64,000 nt of DNA from Oceanospirillaceae bacterium (lineage in GTDB: Bacteria > Pseudomonadota > Gammaproteobacteria > Pseudomonadales > Balneatricaceae): positions 45,520 through 109,519 of the forward strand of contig DPHB01000026.1 of NCBI GenBank assembly GCA_003521845.1, given 5' to 3'. Within the stretch, counting starts at the first letter, position 1, and each line of letters begins with the position of its first letter. The notes under the pieces were generated by a model. That model had not been told where the DNA came from and searched no databases. It was given only the letters and a program-made list of their open reading frames with translations. Position numbers and translations under genes: made by a program. Below are positions 60,066 to 64,000 of the stretch, piece after piece.

Positions 60066-60673
60066 TATTGTGCTTCCAAAATTGCCGCCACAGGACCAAA
60101 GGTACGTCGATGCTGATCGCACACACCATGCTCTTTGAGGGCTAATAAATGTTGTTTGGTTGGATAACCTTTGTGCTTATCCAATCCGTAATAGGGGTAC
60201 TTAGCATGCCACTGCTGCATTTCTCGATCACGGGTGACCTTGGCAATAATTGACGCGGCACCGATGCAAATTTCTTTGGCGTCGCCCTTAACAATAGCTT
60301 GCGCAGGTATCGCAATATTGGGACAACGATTGCCATCAATCAAGGCCATATCCGGTGTCACCACCAAGCCTTCTACGGCTCTTTGCATGGCCAACATACT
60401 GGCATGCAAGATATTCAATTGATCTATTTCTGGCACGCTGGCACGGCCAACTGATACAGCCAGAGCTTGATCCCAAATTAAATCAAACAGCCTGTCACGG
60501 GCTTTTTCTGAGAGTTGCTTAGAATCACCCAATCCAGCAATAGGCTTTTGCGGGTCTAAGATAACCGCCGCTGCAACCACGTCGCCAAATAATGGACCAC
60601 GACCCGCCTCATCGACACCACACACAACTTCGGGCGACCAGTCGGGTAAATCCAAACCTAGTTGCTCAGACAT
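60065..60673 (-). CDS. rnhB: Ribonuclease HII
   Basis: A 202-residue type 2 RNase H with the acidic metal site in [22 protein letters not shown] (DE...), [12 protein letters not shown] (D) and [14 protein letters not shown] (conserved DR). It removes single ribonucleotides and RNA primers from DNA. It overlaps lpxB by 8 bp and touches dnaE. Confidence 0.95.
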   Translation of the reverse strand: MSEQLGLDLPDWSPEVVCGVDEAGRGPLFGDVVAAAVILDPQKPIAGLGDSKQLSEKARDRLFDLIWDQALAVSVGRASVPEIDQLNILHASMLAMQRAVEGLVVTPDMALIDGNRCPNIAIPAQAIVKGDAKEICIGAASIIAKVTRDREMQQWHAKYPYYGLDKHKGYPTKQHLLALKEHGVCDQHRRTFGPVAAILEAQ

Positions 60674-61829
60674 CTTTTAATTCCTTACCCGTTTGTTCCG
60701 CAATAACCTGCGCCACAACCTTGGCTGCTTGCTCATCGGCATTTTGTGCCAGCATATCATGCATAGCATGGAAAGCTTGCTGCTGCTGCTCACGTATTGA
60801 TGGGTCAAACAGCAAGTTCTGCACTTTATCGACTAGCTTAGCAACGCTTATTTGGTCTTGTAATAATTCTTCTACAACGCCCGTGCCAGCCAACAAATTG
60901 GGCAAGCTCACGTAAGGTACCTGCAACTTGCGCTTAAACAGGCGATAACTAAGGCCCGACAAGCGATAACAGACCAACATTGGCTTAGCAAATAACATGG
61001 TTTCTAAGGTAGCCGTACCGGAAGCAACAAGTACCGCATCGGCGGCGGCTAGCACGGCGCGGGTTTGCTCGAGAGCTAAATGTATATCCCCGCCCATCTC
61101 TTGCAGCAAAATTTGTAGTTGCTGGTATCGCGCCTCATTCGCTGCAGCCAACACCACTTGCAACTGTGGGTGGCGCTGCTGAAGCGCGAGGGCAGCCAAT
61201 ATAAACTCTTCAGCAAGTTGTTTCACTTCCATGGCACGACTACCCGGCAGCAATGCCAACACTGGTTTATCTATCGCCAAGTTTAGTTGGTTGCGGGCTT
61301 TTTCTTGCGTCCATTGGCCCGGCAACTCATCGGCAAGGCGGTGCCCAACAAAGGTCGCTGGAATTTGATGCTTACTGTAGTAAGGAACTTCGAAAGGCAA
61401 TAAAGCTAAAACATGGTGACAGGCCTTAGCAACGGTAAACACCCGCTCTTCACGCCATGCCCAAACCGAGGGGCTAACATAATGTACCGTGGGCACACCA
61501 ACGCGTTTTAAATGAGTTTCTAAATTCAGATTAAAATCAGGGGCGTCGATGCCAATCATGGCAAGGGGTGGGCTGGCGATATAACGTTTGCGCAAGCGAC
61601 GGCGCAAGGCCAATAATTCAGGTAACCGCCCCAACACCTCAACCAAGCCCATTACCGCCAGCCGCTCCATCGGCACCAGGCTATGAAAACCTAGCTCCAG
61701 CATGGCTGGGCCACCGACACCTTCAAACTTTAAATTGGGATTGTGCGCTAACAAAGCCCGCATAAGGCCAGCGCCTAACACATCGCCGGACGCTTCGCCG
61801 GCTATAATCACGATGCTATTACTGGCCAT
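60666..61829 (-). CDS. lpxB: Lipid-A-disaccharide synthase
   Basis: A 387-residue GT19 glycosyltransferase with [52 protein letters not shown] and [13 protein letters not shown]. It joins UDP-diacylglucosamine to lipid X in lipid A assembly at the inner membrane. It sits between lpxA and rnhB in a compact operon. Confidence 0.95.
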   Translation of the reverse strand: MASNSIVIIAGEASGDVLGAGLMRALLAHNPNLKFEGVGGPAMLELGFHSLVPMERLAVMGLVEVLGRLPELLALRRRLRKRYIASPPLAMIGIDAPDFNLNLETHLKRVGVPTVHYVSPSVWAWREERVFTVAKACHHVLALLPFEVPYYSKHQIPATFVGHRLADELPGQWTQEKARNQLNLAIDKPVLALLPGSRAMEVKQLAEEFILAALALQQRHPQLQVVLAAANEARYQQLQILLQEMGGDIHLALEQTRAVLAAADAVLVASGTATLETMLFAKPMLVCYRLSGLSYRLFKRKLQVPYVSLPNLLAGTGVVEELLQDQISVAKLVDKVQNLLFDPSIREQQQQAFHAMHDMLAQNADEQAAKVVAQVIAEQTGKELKDV

Positions 61830-61835
61830 GAGTTA

Positions 61836-62609
61836 TTAGCGGATTATGCCGCGCGTAGACGCTTGCAAAGAAGCAACCAACACAGCAACTTCAGGTAATG
61901 CGTCAGCCAAGTCCTGCAGCTGAGCAATCGCTTGCTCCAGAGTATTACCTTGGCGGTAAATCACTTTATAGGCTTGGCGCAAGCTACGAATAGCTTCTTC
62001 GCTGAAACCGCGACGCTTTAAGCCTTCGGTATTCATGCCGTGTGGCGAAACTGAATTACCGTTAGCCATTACATAGGCAGGGATGTCTTTCAAAACTACA
62101 CTACCGGCACCCGTCATACAATGGGCACCTAGACGACAAAACTGATGTACAGCTGTAAAACCACCCAAGATAGCATAGTCACCAACCTGAACGTGCCCGG
62201 CTAGGGCAACATTATTGGCCACGATGATATTGTTACCCACAACACAATCGTGAGCTATATGCACGTTAGCCATAAATAAATTGTTGCTACCTACCCTGGT
62301 AACGCCAGCATCTTGTACGGTACCCCGGTGCAAGGTGCAACCTTCACGAATAATATTGTTATCGCCAATTTCTAGGCGTGTTGGTTCACCCTTGTACTTG
62401 AGATCCTGACAAGCTTCACCAACGGAACTGAACTGGAATATGTGGTTATTGATACCGATGCGAGTAGGTCCTTTCACCACCACATGAGATTCCAATTTAC
62501 TACCTGCCCCAATTTCTACATCGGCACCAACAATGCTATAGGCGCCGACTTCTAGATCGTCGGCAAGCTTAGCGCTGGCGTCTATTAGGGCAGTAGGATG
62601 AATACGCAC
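61836..62609 (-). CDS. lpxA: UDP-N-acetylglucosamine acyltransferase
   Basis: A 257-residue left-handed beta-helix protein with hexapeptide repeats. The catalytic His is in MANVHIAHDCVVGNN. The start MRIHPTALIDASAKLADDLEVG is typical. It adds the 3-hydroxyacyl chain to UDP-GlcNAc, the first step of lipid A synthesis. It follows fabZ by only 6 bp. Confidence 0.96.
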   Translation of the reverse strand: MRIHPTALIDASAKLADDLEVGAYSIVGADVEIGAGSKLESHVVVKGPTRIGINNHIFQFSSVGEACQDLKYKGEPTRLEIGDNNIIREGCTLHRGTVQDAGVTRVGSNNLFMANVHIAHDCVVGNNIIVANNVALAGHVQVGDYAILGGFTAVHQFCRLGAHCMTGAGSVVLKDIPAYVMANGNSVSPHGMNTEGLKRRGFSEEAIRSLRQAYKVIYRQGNTLEQAIAQLQDLADALPEVAVLVASLQASTRGIIR

Positions 62610-62615
62610 GGTTTG

Positions 62616-63056
62616 TTACACCTTTCTATCGGCACAAAGAATGGTTGCCGATGCTACCAGATCACCATCAACGGTGGCCTTGCATTCAAATTTCCAAATA
62701 CCGCGTTTTTCGGACAAGATAGCCGCGTTGAGTATAAGCTGATCGCCAGGCACAACTGGACGCTTAAAACGCAATTTATCAGAGCCTACAAAGTAGTAAA
62801 TAGAGCCATCTTGAGGGGTCTTATCCATGGTTTTAAAACCTAGGATGCCCGCTGCTTGCGCCATAGCCTCAATAATGAGAACACCTGGCATGACTGGATG
62901 ATCAGGAAAGTGACCGTTAAAGAAAGGCTCGTTAACTGTGACATTTTTGTAGGCAACAATGGATTCGCCTAAATTCAATTCTGTAACACGATCTACCAAT
63001 AAAAACGGGTAACGATGTGGTAGATACTCTCTAACTTCTTTTACATCCATAAGCAT
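62616..63056 (-). CDS. fabZ: 3-hydroxyacyl-ACP dehydratase FabZ
   Basis: A 146-residue hot-dog-fold enzyme with the active-site His in [13 protein letters not shown] and Glu in [17 protein letters not shown]. It dehydrates 3-hydroxyacyl-ACP in fatty acid synthesis and competes with LpxA/LpxD for the same pool. Its place between lpxD and lpxA is usual. Confidence 0.96.
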   Translation of the reverse strand: MLMDVKEVREYLPHRYPFLLVDRVTELNLGESIVAYKNVTVNEPFFNGHFPDHPVMPGVLIIEAMAQAAGILGFKTMDKTPQDGSIYYFVGSDKLRFKRPVVPGDQLILNAAILSEKRGIWKFECKATVDGDLVASATILCADRKV

Positions 63057-63138
63057 AAGTTTAGTAACCTTGTTTTCCTAACACTAAAAAATATCGACTC
63101 TTAGCAGCCAACTTGTTCCAGTGTAGATGCTAATTAAT

Positions 63139-64000
63139 TTATTGTGATAATTGTTCCAAATGCTTCAAACGTTTAGCCATCTGGTCTAGCTGCTTAAAGC
63201 GTGCCGCATTGCGGCGCCACTTGTTGTTGTCATCTAAGCTGGTACCCGATGAATAGGCACCCGCTTCTTTTATAGAATGTGTCACTAAAGACATGGCGGT
63301 AACATGTACGCCATCGGCCAACTGCAAATGACCAGTAATGCCACATGCACCGGCAATGGTGCAATGCTTACCTAGTGTGGTACTACCGGCGATAGCAGTA
63401 CAACCGGCAATAGCGGTAAAGTCACCCAGGATGACATTATGAGCAATTTGCACCTGATTATCCAGCTTCACGCCGTGGCCAATTTCGGTATCGTCTAGGG
63501 CGCCTCGGTCAATGGTGGTACCCGCGCCAATTTCAACGTCATTACCAGTAACCACGCCACCCAACTGGTGAATTTTAACCCAATCTTCACCGTCTTTAGC
63601 AAAACCAAAACCATCAGATCCCAATACCGCACCACTATGTACGATATTACGCTGACCGAGGGTCACGCCATAATAAATAGTAACATTAGCCTCTAGACGA
63701 GTTTGTTCACCTAACTCACAATCGTCACCAATCACGGTGTTGGCACCAACCACAACACCGTTTGCTAAACGCGTATTTTCCCCAACAAAGGCGCCAGGTC
63801 CAACGACCACATCGGCAGCCAACACAGCCGACTCTGCCACACTAGCCGTAGGATGCACCCCGGCAAACGAGGTCTTGGGTGCAAACAAGGCCGATAACTT
63901 AGCATAACCTAAATAAGGGTTATCCATCAGCAATTTATTACCGGCAAAGTGGTGCGCCTGGCCTGGGTGCATCACGACGGCACCAGCGGCACAAGTAGCA
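63139..64000 (-). CDS. lpxD: UDP-3-O-(3-hydroxymyristoyl)glucosamine N-acyltransferase, 5' end cut off
   Basis: The reading frame is open to the right window edge, so the first part of the protein is missing. An internal ATG at 63975 is not the true start because the codons above it continue the LpxD N-terminal domain ([18 protein letters not shown]). The rest shows the UDP-binding domain end ([15 protein letters not shown]), hexapeptide repeats, and the catalytic region [16 protein letters not shown]. It adds the N-linked acyl chain in lipid A synthesis. Confidence 0.93.
   Translation of the reverse strand, partial: ATCAAGAVVMHPGQAHHFAGNKLLMDNPYLGYAKLSALFAPKTSFAGVHPTASVAESAVLAADVVVGPGAFVGENTRLANGVVVGANTVIGDDCELGEQTRLEANVTIYYGVTLGQRNIVHSGAVLGSDGFGFAKDGEDWVKIHQLGGVVTGNDVEIGAGTTIDRGALDDTEIGHGVKLDNQVQIAHNVILGDFTAIAGCTAIAGSTTLGKHCTIAGACGITGHLQLADGVHVTAMSLVTHSIKEAGAYSSGTSLDDNNKWRRNAARFKQLDQMAKRLKHLEQLSQ

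Overview
The window looks like chromosome from a free-living, probably marine, gammaproteobacterium of the Oceanospirillales/Pseudomonadales type. The evidence is gene order: lpxD-fabZ-lpxA-lpxB-rnhB-dnaE-accA-tilS-pyrG-eno-ftsB-truD-surE-pcm-nlpD-rpoS, then mutS, then pncC(cinA)-recA-recX-alaS-lysC-csrA-tRNA-Ser-tRNA-Arg, which closely follows the pseudomonad arrangement. RpoS and CsrA are typical of this group. The marine guess rests on the catabolic genes for sulfonates, sulfate esters, betaines and carnitine. No species can be named from sequence alone.

The left half (about 1-30.7 kb) is an accessory, catabolic region. It opens with a short repeat cluster, a cupin protein and a degenerate prepilin-peptidase-like membrane protein. 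Next is glnK-amtB behind a good sigma-54 promoter. A convergent xsc (sulfoacetaldehyde acetyltransferase) follows, then a minus-strand set made of an HpsN-like histidinol-dehydrogenase paralogue, an SDR and an FMN 2-hydroxyacid dehydrogenase. That set is divergent from a LacI-type regulator, with two matching operators between them. Next come a DMT transporter, a ProX-ProW-ProV type ABC importer, a divergent ureohydrolase, a MarR regulator with inverted-repeat operators, and a 1065-residue self-sufficient reductive dehalogenase (corrinoid/4Fe-4S domain fused to an FMN/NAD/2Fe-2S reductase). An AraC regulator, a membrane-anchored metallo-beta-lactamase-fold protein and a stand-alone receiver domain follow. 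The last accessory block (22.0-29.4 kb) is a six-gene operon: two SDRs, choline-sulfatase-like sulfatase, CntA-like Rieske oxygenase, BKACE enzyme and L-carnitine dehydrogenase. It is divergent from a CdhR/GbdR-like regulator and resembles a combined route for a sulfated quaternary amine.

The right half (about 30.7-64 kb) is mostly housekeeping: tRNAs, csrA, lysC, alaS, recX, recA with an SOS box and pncC; then a metabolic insert (glpD-glpK and a proline-racemase-family gene); then mutS convergent with rpoS; then the long minus-strand cell-envelope, replication and metabolism run ending in a 5'-truncated lpxD at the window edge. A DUF368 (PopT-type) gene sits between nlpD and pcm. kdsA, ispD and ispF, which normally belong to this block in pseudomonads, are absent here.

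The most interesting parts are the fused dehalogenase with its MarR operator, the sulfatase/carnitine operon, the HpsN-like cluster next to xsc, and the ureohydrolase with an unusual active-site loop beside an osmolyte-type importer. All functional proposals come from reading the translations; no database search was run.
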